Position numbers and translations under genes: made by a program. 64,000 nucleotides of DNA from Caldifarciminota bacterium (GTDB lineage: Bacteria; Hydrothermota; Tepidihabitantia; B3-TA06): assembly GCA_016934635.1 (NCBI GenBank), contig JAFGSK010000072.1:1-64000 (forward strand), read 5' to 3'. Position 1 is the first letter of the stretch. The number at the start of each line of letters is the position of its first letter. The notes below the pieces were generated by a model. The model made no database searches, was not told where the DNA came from, and worked only from the letters and a program-made list of their open reading frames with translations. Positions 43,267 to 51,574 of this stretch are shown in pieces.

Positions 43267-44435
43267 ACGAGATATATCTGGATAACGCGACCACGACCCG
43301 GCTCGATCCATGGGTGCTTGAAGAGATGAAGCCTTTATTCACAGAGGAATTTGCAGCGCCGACAGGTCACTTCGGGCACCAGGCTTCGCTGGATGCCAAG
43401 GATAGGCTTGAGCAAGCTCGTGTCACGGTTGCCGGTTCCATCAATGCAGAACCTGACGAGATTGTATTTACCTCAGGGGGTACCGAGGCAAACAACCTGG
43501 CTCTACAGGGTTTGATCAAGACAAGGAAGGAAAAGACCCATGTTGTTACCACAGCGATTGAGCAGGAGTCTGTCCTCAATACTTTGAAGGTTTTGGAAAA
43601 GGAAGGTAGGATTGAGTTTACACTTGTTGGCGTGGATCCAGACGGTCTCCTCAAGCTCGAGGAACTTACCTCGGCCTTGCGTTCAGATACCGTGCTTTGC
43701 TCGGTTCACCTGGTCAACCACGAGGTCGGGACGGTTCAGCCGATCGAAGAGGTAGGTAAGATTTGCGCGGATAGAAAGATACCTTTGCACGTCGATGCCA
43801 TTTCAGGCTGGGGGTACGTACCGTTTGACGTTAAGAAGATGAATGTAGCGCTGGCCTCGCTTACCGCACACAGGATTCACGGACCCAAGGGGGTCGGGAC
43901 TCTTTACCGGCGCAAAGACGTGAAGCTTGCACCCTTGATGTACGGAGGTTACAACGAATTTGAATTAAGGCCCGGGATGGAAAACCTGCCTGGTATCGTC
44001 GGGATGGCCAAGGCGATCTCGATGATCAAACCAGCCCACATCAAATACCTGGCCGGCCTAAGAAAGATGATGTGGGACGCAATAACCAAAGATATTCCTT
44101 GGGTTCATCTGAACGGCTCAAAAGAGAACGGTGCGCCTTATATCCTCAACGTAACCTTCGATTTCATCGAGGGTGAGTCTATCCTTCTGCATCTGGATAT
44201 GCAGGGGATTGCAGCAGCTACAGGCTCTGCCTGCTTTTCCAAGGCGCTTGAGGCTTCCTACGTACTCTTGGCAATGGGCAGGCCTCACGAACAGGCCCAC
44301 GGCTCGATGCGTTTCAGCTTTTCACGGTTCAATACCGAAACCGAGATTGAGAAGACCCTCGTGGTAATAAAAAAGGTGGTTACTGATTTGAGAAAACTTT
44401 CACCCCTCACCCCGGATAAGGCCAAGGAGGTATAG
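43263..44435 (+). CDS. NifS/IscS-like class V protein lacking the PLP lysine
   Basis: This is a 390-residue protein of the cysteine desulfurase fold: IYLDNATTTRLDP, FTSGGTEANNLALQG, LVNHEVGTVQP, HVDAISGWGY and the active-site cysteine loop GSACFSKALEASYVL (Cys324). The Schiff-base lysine position (HK in NifS/IscS) is Arg204 (TAHRIHGPKG). The His that stacks on PLP is Gln101 (AIEQESV) and the DATQ glutamine is replaced (DAIS). It therefore may not work as a desulfurase. GTG 43263 overlaps the rseC stop; the longer frame to 43083 lies inside rseC and is rejected. The next gene is its IscU-type partner. Confidence 0.85.
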   Translation: MNEIYLDNATTTRLDPWVLEEMKPLFTEEFAAPTGHFGHQASLDAKDRLEQARVTVAGSINAEPDEIVFTSGGTEANNLALQGLIKTRKEKTHVVTTAIEQESVLNTLKVLEKEGRIEFTLVGVDPDGLLKLEELTSALRSDTVLCSVHLVNHEVGTVQPIEEVGKICADRKIPLHVDAISGWGYVPFDVKKMNVALASLTAHRIHGPKGVGTLYRRKDVKLAPLMYGGYNEFELRPGMENLPGIVGMAKAISMIKPAHIKYLAGLRKMMWDAITKDIPWVHLNGSKENGAPYILNVTFDFIEGESILLHLDMQGIAAATGSACFSKALEASYVLLAMGRPHEQAHGSMRFSFSRFNTETEIEKTLVVIKKVVTDLRKLSPLTPDKAKEV

Positions 44436-45080
44436 ATGGGGCTTCCCTATTCCAAGAAAGTGATCGAACATTTCAAGCATCCCCGCAACGTAGGAGAGAT
44501 TACCGATGCGGACGCGACCGCCCTGGAAGGCAGCCCGGCATGCGGCGACATGCTCAAACTAACCATCAAGGTTGACGAGGAAACCCACGTTATTACCGAC
44601 ATTAAATTCGAGAGCTTCGGATGTGCCTCGAACATCGCTACAGGTTCTATACTTACCGAGATGGTAAAGGGGCGAACAATCGAGGAGGCTGAGAAGGTTA
44701 CCTGGAAGCAGGCAGCAGATGAACTGGACGGGTTGCCTCCGGTTAAGATGCACTGCGCGGTACTAGCGATCGATGCCTTGAAATCAGCCATCGAGCAGTG
44801 GAAAGAGAGGCACGGGTTGACCGAGAAGGAGCTGACCACGCCGGATAGGGTTCTGCGCAAGCTTCGTAATGTGCTCAATCCGTTGACCGGCGCTTCAATC
44901 GTTCGTATGCAGCTTCTGCAGGATTTCGACGTGAAGGACGGTGTAATTACCATCGACCTTGATCTTACAAGGGAGCACAAATTTGCAGCACACATAGAGG
45001 AGGAGATTCACGAAAAATTAGACCACTTGTGGGACGTGAAAGAAGTAAAAATCAACTTTGTAGGCAAACCTGATTCCTGA
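44436..45080 (+). CDS. IscU/NifU-type scaffold fused to MIP18-like domain
   Basis: This is a 214-residue Fe-S assembly protein. Residues 1-130 match IscU: YSKKVIEHFKHPRNVG, the cluster ligands in SPACGDM (Cys and Asp), FGCASNIA and KMHCAVLA (His-Cys). After a linker, about 135-210 match a MIP18/DUF59 (SufT-like) domain (VLRKLRNVLNPLTGASIVRM...VTIDLDLTREH) without its usual cysteine. IscU and MIP18 domains are normally separate proteins. All three cluster cysteines of IscU are kept, so it can carry clusters. RBS AAGGAGG; the start directly follows the NifS-like stop. Confidence 0.88.
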   Translation: MGLPYSKKVIEHFKHPRNVGEITDADATALEGSPACGDMLKLTIKVDEETHVITDIKFESFGCASNIATGSILTEMVKGRTIEEAEKVTWKQAADELDGLPPVKMHCAVLAIDALKSAIEQWKERHGLTEKELTTPDRVLRKLRNVLNPLTGASIVRMQLLQDFDVKDGVITIDLDLTREHKFAAHIEEEIHEKLDHLWDVKEVKINFVGKPDS

Positions 45081-45109
45081 TTCGTTGCTGAAATTCAACA
45101 GGAGGCTTT

Positions 45110-45943
45110 ATGTTTGAGGTGGTTGTACGAAGAAAAGGTCATATAGAATATATTGATGAATCCTGCTTGGGGGTGGAAGAAAGATACTTGGCTCTTGGCA
45201 GGTTCATGTACTTATGGTCCGGGGAATTGGAGATAGACTACCGGGTTGAGGAAGGATTACTGATCATAAACGACAAGTTAGCGGGTATTGATTTTATAGA
45301 GCGTAAGGATTTAGCTTCCATCGACTGCGGTCAAGTCGTTACCGTTTCCTGCAAGGCTTCAGAACCTTTCCAGGATCTCTCGGATTTTCCAGGACTGAAT
45401 GCGGTGAGAATTACCGGAGACCTGGATAGAGTCTATCCGTTTGTAGAGAACCTTCAGAGAATCAAGAACCTCAAGCTGCTGTGGCTAGACGGGAGCGGAC
45501 TAGACGACGCGGGTTTAAGATACATCGCCAAATGCAAATCTTTGAAGGTGTTGGGCCTGGTTAACGCCGGGATAACCGATAAAGTGCTTGCTAATCTTTC
45601 CAGATGCAGACAGTTGAGGGTGCTCGACCTCTCACGGGTGAAGACCGTGAAAGGCTTCGGATTGAAAGGCCTCAGGAAACTCGAGCTTCTCAAGCGACTC
45701 GTACTTTCTTCAAGTGGAATCAACGACTACAGCCTGCGGTATCTTGCGCCGTTGTATCGTGTCCAGGAATTGTTCCTGGATAATATAGAAATCACAGATC
45801 AAGGTGCTCTTATCCTTGGAGCCTACAAGAACCTGAGATATCTCGACTTGAGAGGAACTATCATCGATTCAGAGCAGTTGACAAGCCTAGTCGAAAGGCT
45901 GCCTGAATGCACGATAATAACTGACGATACTCGTGAGGCCTGA
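45110..45943 (+). CDS. cytoplasmic LRR protein of the YPWQGED family
   Basis: This is a 277-residue leucine-rich-repeat protein. Residues 1-90 form the family's N-terminal domain, here with YLWSGELEIDYRVEEG where relatives have YPWQGEDxIxY. From about 100, 24-residue repeats run to the end (SGLDDAGLRYIAKCKSLKVL, AGITDKVLANLSRCRQLRVL, SGINDYSLRYLAPLYRVQEL, IEITDQGALILGAYKNLRYL). Unlike its relatives at 3432 and 24829 it has no signal peptide. It sits inside the Fe-S operon (RBS CAGGAGG), where it may act as a protein-binding adaptor; that role is inference. Confidence 0.78.
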   Translation: MFEVVVRRKGHIEYIDESCLGVEERYLALGRFMYLWSGELEIDYRVEEGLLIINDKLAGIDFIERKDLASIDCGQVVTVSCKASEPFQDLSDFPGLNAVRITGDLDRVYPFVENLQRIKNLKLLWLDGSGLDDAGLRYIAKCKSLKVLGLVNAGITDKVLANLSRCRQLRVLDLSRVKTVKGFGLKGLRKLELLKRLVLSSSGINDYSLRYLAPLYRVQELFLDNIEITDQGALILGAYKNLRYLDLRGTIIDSEQLTSLVERLPECTIITDDTREA

Positions 45944-45947
45944 CCTG

Positions 45948-46940
45948 ATGCCCGAGCCGCGAATACTGCTTTTATTCTCAGGAGGGCTGGACAGTCTTCT
46001 GGTCGCGCGTGTTTTAATCGAGGCTGGTGCAAAGGTAGAAGCCCTGCATATCGTAACACCTTTTACCGGAAATATGCAAAGGCTTGCAGGTGAGCAATAC
46101 CTTACCAAGTGGGGGATTTCTTTAAGGCGTATCAGGATCGATGTCAATGAATTCCGCCCGCTTCTTGAGTCACCTCCTCACGGCTTCGGCAGGGCTTCAA
46201 ACCCCTGTATCGACTGTAAGATTCTATTCCTGAGAAAGGCCAGGGAAATCATGGAAGATGAGGGCTTTGATGCTGTAGCCTCAGGCGAGGTGCTTGGTGA
46301 GCGTCCCATGAGCCAGAATAGAGTGGCTCTGAATAAGATCGAACAAGAATCAGGATTACAGGGATACTTGTTGCGTCCTTTGTCTGCACGGCTTCTCGAA
46401 GAGACCGTAATAGAAGAGAAACGTCTGATTAAACGAGAAAAACTCTTGGCAATTGAGGGCCGAAGCCGAAAGCCTCAAATGGAACTTGCCAAGAGATGGG
46501 GTATAGAAGAGTATGCAACACCCAGCGGAGGCTGCCTTCTTACCGAGTCTCAGTACTGCCGCAAGCTCAAAGACCTCATGGTGCACGGCGAGGATACGGA
46601 AGAGTCAGTTGCGCTATTGAAGACAGGCAGGCACTTCCGTCATGATGAGGGGGCAAAGTGTATCGTTGGCCGTAACGAGGATGAAAACGCAGAACTTGGC
46701 AAACATACAGGAGACGATCGAATCTTCCTCGAGGTCAAGGGAATCGGCAGTCCCCTAGGTTTGCTTGTAGCTAAGGCGTCATCGTCTCGGATGATCGACT
46801 GGGCTGCAGGAATCCTAGCCCGTTACTCGGATGCAAAGAACGAAAAAAGAGTAAACGTAACCTGGTGGGGCAGGGGTGGCGAAGAGACCGTATCGGTAAT
46901 ACCCTTAACCGATTCCGAGATCAAGGGCTCGAGGATCTGA
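45948..46940 (+). CDS. PP-loop tRNA thiolation-like enzyme with NFACT-R-like tail
   Basis: This 330-residue protein has a PP-loop ATPase fold (LFSGGLDSLLVARVL) with cysteines in NPCIDCK and the motif YATPSGGCLLT, as in MnmA/ThiI-related tRNA sulfurtransferases. From about residue 230 a domain resembling the NFACT RNA-binding region (DUF814) follows (RHFRHDEGAKCIVGRNEDEN, FLEVKGIGSPLGLLVAK). It is probably a tRNA or RNA thiolase that takes sulfur from this operon, but the target base is unknown. ATG 45948 follows the LRR stop; an in-frame GTG at 45933 is an alternative. Confidence 0.75.
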   Translation: MPEPRILLLFSGGLDSLLVARVLIEAGAKVEALHIVTPFTGNMQRLAGEQYLTKWGISLRRIRIDVNEFRPLLESPPHGFGRASNPCIDCKILFLRKAREIMEDEGFDAVASGEVLGERPMSQNRVALNKIEQESGLQGYLLRPLSARLLEETVIEEKRLIKREKLLAIEGRSRKPQMELAKRWGIEEYATPSGGCLLTESQYCRKLKDLMVHGEDTEESVALLKTGRHFRHDEGAKCIVGRNEDENAELGKHTGDDRIFLEVKGIGSPLGLLVAKASSSRMIDWAAGILARYSDAKNEKRVNVTWWGRGGEETVSVIPLTDSEIKGSRI

Positions 46941-47154
46941 AGATATAGGGCTTGTATTCATGTTCTTATTCCTTCCAAATTCAGTTTTACCGTTAGCCTT
47001 ACTTTAATGTTGCCGCAGGCAGTGTCTTTTTTTCTAAGCACGCGGTTTTTCGATAAAAGGGAAGAAGGATTAGAAAAACTATCTTTCGACTGACCTCTAT
47101 ACTGAATCCCTTCTAGGGCTTCAGTAATTGCGAGGAAGGATGTTTCGAGGTGAA

Positions 47155-48675
47155 TTAGTCCAGATGTCCCACAACCTTCTCAACCGCATTCAGAATCTCA
47201 CCCGTCCGGATAACCTCGGCCATGCGGTTGTGGTCAGTGAACAGTGGACGGTCCTCATCCAGATGCTTAACATGGGAGCGGATAACCTCGTAGGCTGCTT
47301 TAGAGACAGGAGAAGACTCCGCATTTCGAAAATCGAACGCCTGGGCCGCTGCTATTAGCTCGATACCCAGTACGCCGTAGGCAAAATCTAAAATCTTGCT
47401 AGTCTTTATCGCCGTGGTCATCCCCATGGACACGAAGTCCTCCTGGTCCGCTGCGGCCGGGATGGAGCCGTTGGCCGCCGGATTGGTAAGTACCCGCTGT
47501 TCGTTCACGAGCTGGCAGCAAGTGTATTGGGAGATCATGAGTCCGGTAAACATGCCCCCGCCCTTGGTAAGAAACGCGGGGAGTCCCTGGGAAAGGGCCG
47601 GGTTCATCAGCCGGTTAAGGCGACGCTCTGAAAGCACGCACACCGTCGATATCGCCAATCCCAGGGCCTCCAGTGCGAACGCCAGGGGTGTACCCTGGAA
47701 GTTTGCACCGGTCAACACCTCCTCGGAATCCGGGAAGAATAAAGGGTTGTCGCCCACACCGTTGAGTTCTATTTCAAACATCCTGCGTGCATAGGCCCAG
47801 CTGTCCCTCGCCGCACCTGCAACCTGGGGTGCGGATCGCAGGGAGTATGCGTCCTGAACACGCTTCCCCGCTCGTTCCAGAAGCCTTGAATCCTTCACAA
47901 TCTTCCGCAGATTCGATGCGACCGCTATCGCTCCGGGATACCCCCTGGCCTGATGCAGCCTTTCGTCTAAACACTTTGTGTTTACGTTCAACGCCTCCAT
48001 GGTCATCGCACATGCGATGTCGTGGTGTTTTAACCAGCGTATCGCCTCGGGAAGCATCAGCGAACCCCATCCGGATATTACATTGGCCCCGTTAAGGATT
48101 GCCAGGCCGTCACGCGCCTCGTAGCTGATTACCGGTATTTGAGCTTTCCTCATGGCTTCGGCTCCGGGCAGGCGTTCATCCTTGTAAAACGCCTCGCCTT
48201 TGCCCATGAGTACGAGCCCTGCCTGGGCCATTGGGGCAAGATCCCCGCATGCACCCACCGATCCCCGTTTGCACATCACCGGGTTCACGCCTCGATTGAG
48301 CATGGCGGCTAGCGTCTCTACGATAACCGGTCTGCATCCGGAAAGCCCGTTGCATAGAACGTTAATGCGGGTGGCCAATGCGGCACGCGCCACCTCCTGG
48401 GGCAAGGGTTCCCCGAAGCCTGCGGCGTGCGCGTAGATGAAGTAGCGCTGAAACTCGCGGGTTTGCTCGGGCGTCAGTACCACCTCGGAGAAGTCGCCCA
48501 CGCCTGTCGTAACGCCGTACATCACCTCACCGGCCTCGATCTTGCGCTCGCACATGGCGCGGCAGCGCGCGATCCTGTCCCACGCTTCCTGGGCAATCTC
48601 TATACTCTCATTATGACGCGCGACGCGCTCAATATCCTCGACAGTCAAATTCTTTCCGGTAAAAGTGACAGCCAT
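47155..48675 (-). CDS. hutH: histidine/aromatic ammonia-lyase family (MIO enzyme), Cys in the MIO triad
   Basis: This is a 506-residue MIO-family lyase of full length. Known landmarks are YGVTTGVGDFS (catalytic Tyr), AHAAGFGEPL, GSVGACGDLAPMAQ and ADQEDFVSMG. Histidine ammonia-lyase makes urocanate, and an FTCD gene nearby (54759-56456) points to histidine breakdown. The MIO cofactor forms from Ala-Ser-Gly; here residues 142-144 are Ala-Cys-Gly. The position usually His after QED is Phe, so substrate preference (His, Phe or another) is open. It has its own promoter and AAGGAG; the neighbouring hut genes hutU/hutI are absent. Confidence 0.88.
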   Translation of the reverse strand: MAVTFTGKNLTVEDIERVARHNESIEIAQEAWDRIARCRAMCERKIEAGEVMYGVTTGVGDFSEVVLTPEQTREFQRYFIYAHAAGFGEPLPQEVARAALATRINVLCNGLSGCRPVIVETLAAMLNRGVNPVMCKRGSVGACGDLAPMAQAGLVLMGKGEAFYKDERLPGAEAMRKAQIPVISYEARDGLAILNGANVISGWGSLMLPEAIRWLKHHDIACAMTMEALNVNTKCLDERLHQARGYPGAIAVASNLRKIVKDSRLLERAGKRVQDAYSLRSAPQVAGAARDSWAYARRMFEIELNGVGDNPLFFPDSEEVLTGANFQGTPLAFALEALGLAISTVCVLSERRLNRLMNPALSQGLPAFLTKGGGMFTGLMISQYTCCQLVNEQRVLTNPAANGSIPAAADQEDFVSMGMTTAIKTSKILDFAYGVLGIELIAAAQAFDFRNAESSPVSKAAYEVIRSHVKHLDEDRPLFTDHNRMAEVIRTGEILNAVEKVVGHLD

Positions 48676-48715
48676 CGAACTCCTTTTGGGCTAAAGGGAT
48701 TTTCGTTTTCCGGAG

Positions 48716-48743
48716 AGCTTACCCGAAAGACAGGCAATGTCAA
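48716..48743 (-). promoter_or_regulatory. promoter for hutH
   Basis: Minus-strand TTGACA (48738-48743), 16 bp, TAAGCT (48716-48721). Confidence 0.65.
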
Positions 48744-48835
48744 GCGTGCGCAACGCTCCTCTTATCGGCAACAGAAAAGGTCGCGGGTGAATTCTTAGGC
48801 TTGAAGAATGAATGCCAGTCGTAAAGAACTAATCG

Positions 48836-48863
48836 TTGACTTCAGGATGTTTCTCCTTATCCT
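48836..48863 (+). promoter_or_regulatory. leaderless promoter for 48870-53618
   Basis: TTGACT (48836-48841), 16 bp, TATCCT (48858-48863), 6 nt to ATG 48870. The following five genes all overlap, so glyQ/glyS are probably expressed from here. Confidence 0.65.
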
Positions 48864-48869
48864 TATCCC

Positions 48870-49421
48870 ATGATTACGAGAGATGAAGCGTTCGAGCTCG
48901 TTGAAGAGAAGGTGTCCAACGTCAACCTTCGCAAGCACATGTGGTCGACAGAGGCGTGCCTTCGGGCACTCGCTTCCCGGTTCTCAGGTGATGCAGACCT
49001 CTGGGGTCTTGCAGGTCTGCTTCACGACGTTTCCTACGAGGACGCCGAATCTGCGGGCGACATGATGCTCCACGCGGAATGGGGTGCAAAGATCACAGAA
49101 GAGAAAGGATTGCCCAAAGAGGCGGTTCATGCAATCCGTGCACATGCAGGAGGCGTAGCGCTCGAATCCGATCTTGACAAGGTGCTTTTCGCTGTAGATC
49201 CGTTGACCGGACTTATAGTTGCTGCGGCTCTCATGCATCCGGACAAGCTCGCAGGTCTTCAGACCAAAAGCGTTCTCAAGCGGTTCAAGGACAAGCGTTT
49301 TGCAGCTGGAGCCGACCGGGACCAGATTCGCACCTGCTCGGAATTCGGGATGGAATTGGAAGAGTTCGTGTCAATTTGCCTTGAGGCAATGCGCGGTATA
49401 CGCGATGAGTTGGGTCTTTAG
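48870..49421 (+). CDS. HD-domain hydrolase
   Basis: This is a 183-residue HD protein. The metal-binding residues are visible as the early LRKHMWSTEACLRAL (His), GLLHDVSYED (HD pair), and the later IRAHAGG and LFAVDPLTGLIVA (Asp). This layout matches the predicted phosphohydrolases that act on nucleotides or RNA ends. It heads a six-gene unit ending in glyS. The start is leaderless. Confidence 0.85.
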   Translation: MITRDEAFELVEEKVSNVNLRKHMWSTEACLRALASRFSGDADLWGLAGLLHDVSYEDAESAGDMMLHAEWGAKITEEKGLPKEAVHAIRAHAGGVALESDLDKVLFAVDPLTGLIVAAALMHPDKLAGLQTKSVLKRFKDKRFAAGADRDQIRTCSEFGMELEEFVSICLEAMRGIRDELGL

Positions 49422-50043
49422 TATACTCGCCTATGCCGCACCTTTATTGTCCTGGGGTGATTCGTTGTATCTGGACCAGGCACGTTTAGGTTCGGTAAGC
49501 CGGGACGAAGGCAAGGTATCCTGGTGTCAGTGCATATTCACGGACATTACCGTCGCGGTGCTCGAAGATGAATCCGGATACTCCCTGGGCTTGCGGCCCG
49601 TACCTCTGGCTGAGCAGAGACCCATAGAGACTTTCCTGGAAGGAGCAGCCGTTCAGGAAAGACCCAATACAACTGCGCAGGGGACTTCAGGGTACTGGCT
49701 TCGTGGCCTGCTTTACGACGCTTCGCTTTACGCCGGTCCTTGGGATGAGATAGACGTGATTCTGGGCAGGCTTTCGCCCACTAATTACGTTAAGGTTACA
49801 GAGACTTCCTCGGGTGGAACCGAAGCCGTGTACGGTACCTTGTATCTAGGCTCAGCTCCTGCTTTCCGAAGTGAAGCGGGAACCTATCAACTCAGTGCGC
49901 CTTCCTTGACAGATGGGGCAAATGAACTCCTGTTAGATATATCAGGAAACGATACCACCGTTTTGGAGACCCAGGGCGTAAAAGGCATCCTGTACCTGCA
50001 GGCCGGATTTCCCCTTTTCTTTTTCTTTTTCGATTGCGGCTGA
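49405..50043 (+). CDS. exported paralogous protein (first of tandem pair)
   Basis: This is a 212-residue protein with signal peptide MSWVFSILAYAAPLLSWG and mature start DSLYLDQARLG. The mature part has beta-strand patterns and repeated landmarks shared with the next gene (GDSLYLD, YAGPWDEID, RLSPTNY, SFRSEAGTYQL-like FRSEAGTY). It starts inside the end of the HD gene (overlap 17 nt). The function is unknown. The frame is open further upstream (to 49219), but that part lies in the HD gene and is rejected. Confidence 0.72.
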   Translation: MSWVFSILAYAAPLLSWGDSLYLDQARLGSVSRDEGKVSWCQCIFTDITVAVLEDESGYSLGLRPVPLAEQRPIETFLEGAAVQERPNTTAQGTSGYWLRGLLYDASLYAGPWDEIDVILGRLSPTNYVKVTETSSGGTEAVYGTLYLGSAPAFRSEAGTYQLSAPSLTDGANELLLDISGNDTTVLETQGVKGILYLQAGFPLFFFFFDCG

Positions 50044-50681
50044 TGAGTTGGGTACTGGGCATAATCCTTTTTTCAGGTCCTATCTTTACCTGGGGAGACT
50101 CGCTTTACCTTGATTTGCCCAGATTGGGTAAGGTTGCTGATTTCTCATCAAACGGGCGCAGTTATCACTGGGTGTATAACGATGTGGTTATATACGAACT
50201 CAACAGCGAGTGGCGCTGGTGCATTGGTATAAAGCAGATACAGCCGGATATGCAATCGAAGATAGCCGAAATCACCGACAGTTTATACGTCGATTCTGTA
50301 GAGTCGGCGGAGCTTGAGGAATTGACGCGTTACTGGATCGACGAACATTTTTTCGAAACCCGGTACTATCAAGGACCGTGGAAGTCGATCGATAACCTGC
50401 TTTCGAGGCTTACGCCATCCTACACGTTTGACGTGAGGGACGAGCCGATGGGCACAGGGATGGTTGCGGTTCACGGCATGTTATGCGGCGAGGGCATGAG
50501 TTTTCGTTCTGTGTCGGGAACTTACGAGACACAAACGCCATCACTCTCAGCTGATGTTACAGAATACCTGGAGACCTTGGCTCAAAAGCGATCTGTATTG
50601 ATGGATGATCTCGATGTGGATGGCATCCTGTGTATAAAGGATAATGTCCCCATGCTTTTCTACGTTCTAGAGGGTAGTTGA
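50043..50681 (+). CDS. exported paralogous protein (second of tandem pair)
   Basis: This is a 212-residue paralogue of the preceding gene with signal peptide [18 protein letters not shown]. It shares [30 protein letters not shown] and [15 protein letters not shown]. Both ends overlap their neighbours (TGATG). Being embedded before glyQ suggests historic linkage rather than a translation role. The function is unknown. Confidence 0.72.
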   Translation: MSWVLGIILFSGPIFTWGDSLYLDLPRLGKVADFSSNGRSYHWVYNDVVIYELNSEWRWCIGIKQIQPDMQSKIAEITDSLYVDSVESAELEELTRYWIDEHFFETRYYQGPWKSIDNLLSRLTPSYTFDVRDEPMGTGMVAVHGMLCGEGMSFRSVSGTYETQTPSLSADVTEYLETLAQKRSVLMDDLDVDGILCIKDNVPMLFYVLEGS

Positions 50682-51574
50682 TGGGCAACAAGTTTAGTTT
50701 CCAGGACATAATCCGCAGGCTGCAGGACTACTGGATTTCAAAAGGCTGTGTGCTTATGCAGCCCTACTCATCAGAGGTAGGGGCAGGGACATTCAATCCA
50801 GCCACTTTTCTTCGGGTACTCGACGAGCGGCCCTGGCGGTGCGTGTACGTTGAACCCTCGAAGCGTCCCCGTGACGGGCGTTACGGCGAGAATCCGTTGC
50901 GGGTTTACCAGCACTGGCAGCTTCAAGTGATCCTCAAGCCTGCTCCGGATAATGCACAGGAGCTTTATCTGGACAGCCTCAGATCGTTGGGAATACCTCT
51001 TGAGCGCCACGATGTTCGCTTTACCGAGGACGACTGGGAATCACCCACCCTGGGTGCGTGGGGTCTTGGTTGGCAGGTGGAGATGGACGGCATCGAGATA
51101 ACCCAGTTTACTTATTTCCAGCAGGTGGGCGGGCTCGATCTTCCCGTTATACCGGTAGAGTATACCTACGGTCTTGCGCGCATCGCCATGTTTCTTCAAG
51201 GAGTGGAAGCGATTCCTGACATCAAGTGGGGAGAGGTGGACGGTGAGGATTTGACTTGGGGCGACGTTTTCCTGCAAAACGAACGCGACTTCTCGGCCTA
51301 CTCGCTAAAGGAAGCGGACACGGGTTTCTTAAGACAGGCGTTCGAGCACTACGAGAAAGACTGTCTCCGGCTGGTGAAGAAAGGTTTGGTGATGCCCGCC
51401 TACGATGCGGTGATAAAGTGCTCGCATTACTTCAATCTACTCGACGCTCGCGGTGCGATTTCCGTAACCGAACGTGCCGCTACTATCCTGCGGGTGCGCA
51501 AGCTTGCGATGGCGGTAGCAAAGCTCTATCGGTTCGGGCCTGACGCCGATGAAGGAGGCGCGAAGGATGAGTGA
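50681..51574 (+). CDS. glyQ: glycyl-tRNA synthetase alpha subunit
   Basis: This is a 297-residue class II synthetase catalytic subunit. Family landmarks are [54 protein letters not shown] and LQVILKPAP (motif 2), with the motif 3 region following ([16 protein letters not shown]). It attaches glycine to tRNA-Gly with the beta subunit. The ATG overlaps the preceding stop. Normal length. Confidence 0.95.
   Translation: MGNKFSFQDIIRRLQDYWISKGCVLMQPYSSEVGAGTFNPATFLRVLDERPWRCVYVEPSKRPRDGRYGENPLRVYQHWQLQVILKPAPDNAQELYLDSLRSLGIPLERHDVRFTEDDWESPTLGAWGLGWQVEMDGIEITQFTYFQQVGGLDLPVIPVEYTYGLARIAMFLQGVEAIPDIKWGEVDGEDLTWGDVFLQNERDFSAYSLKEADTGFLRQAFEHYEKDCLRLVKKGLVMPAYDAVIKCSHYFNLLDARGAISVTERAATILRVRKLAMAVAKLYRFGPDADEGGAKDE

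Noticed and set aside
49219-49404. N-terminal extension of the exported protein
   Set aside because: The region is the HD gene in another frame; ATG 49405 gives a normal signal peptide.
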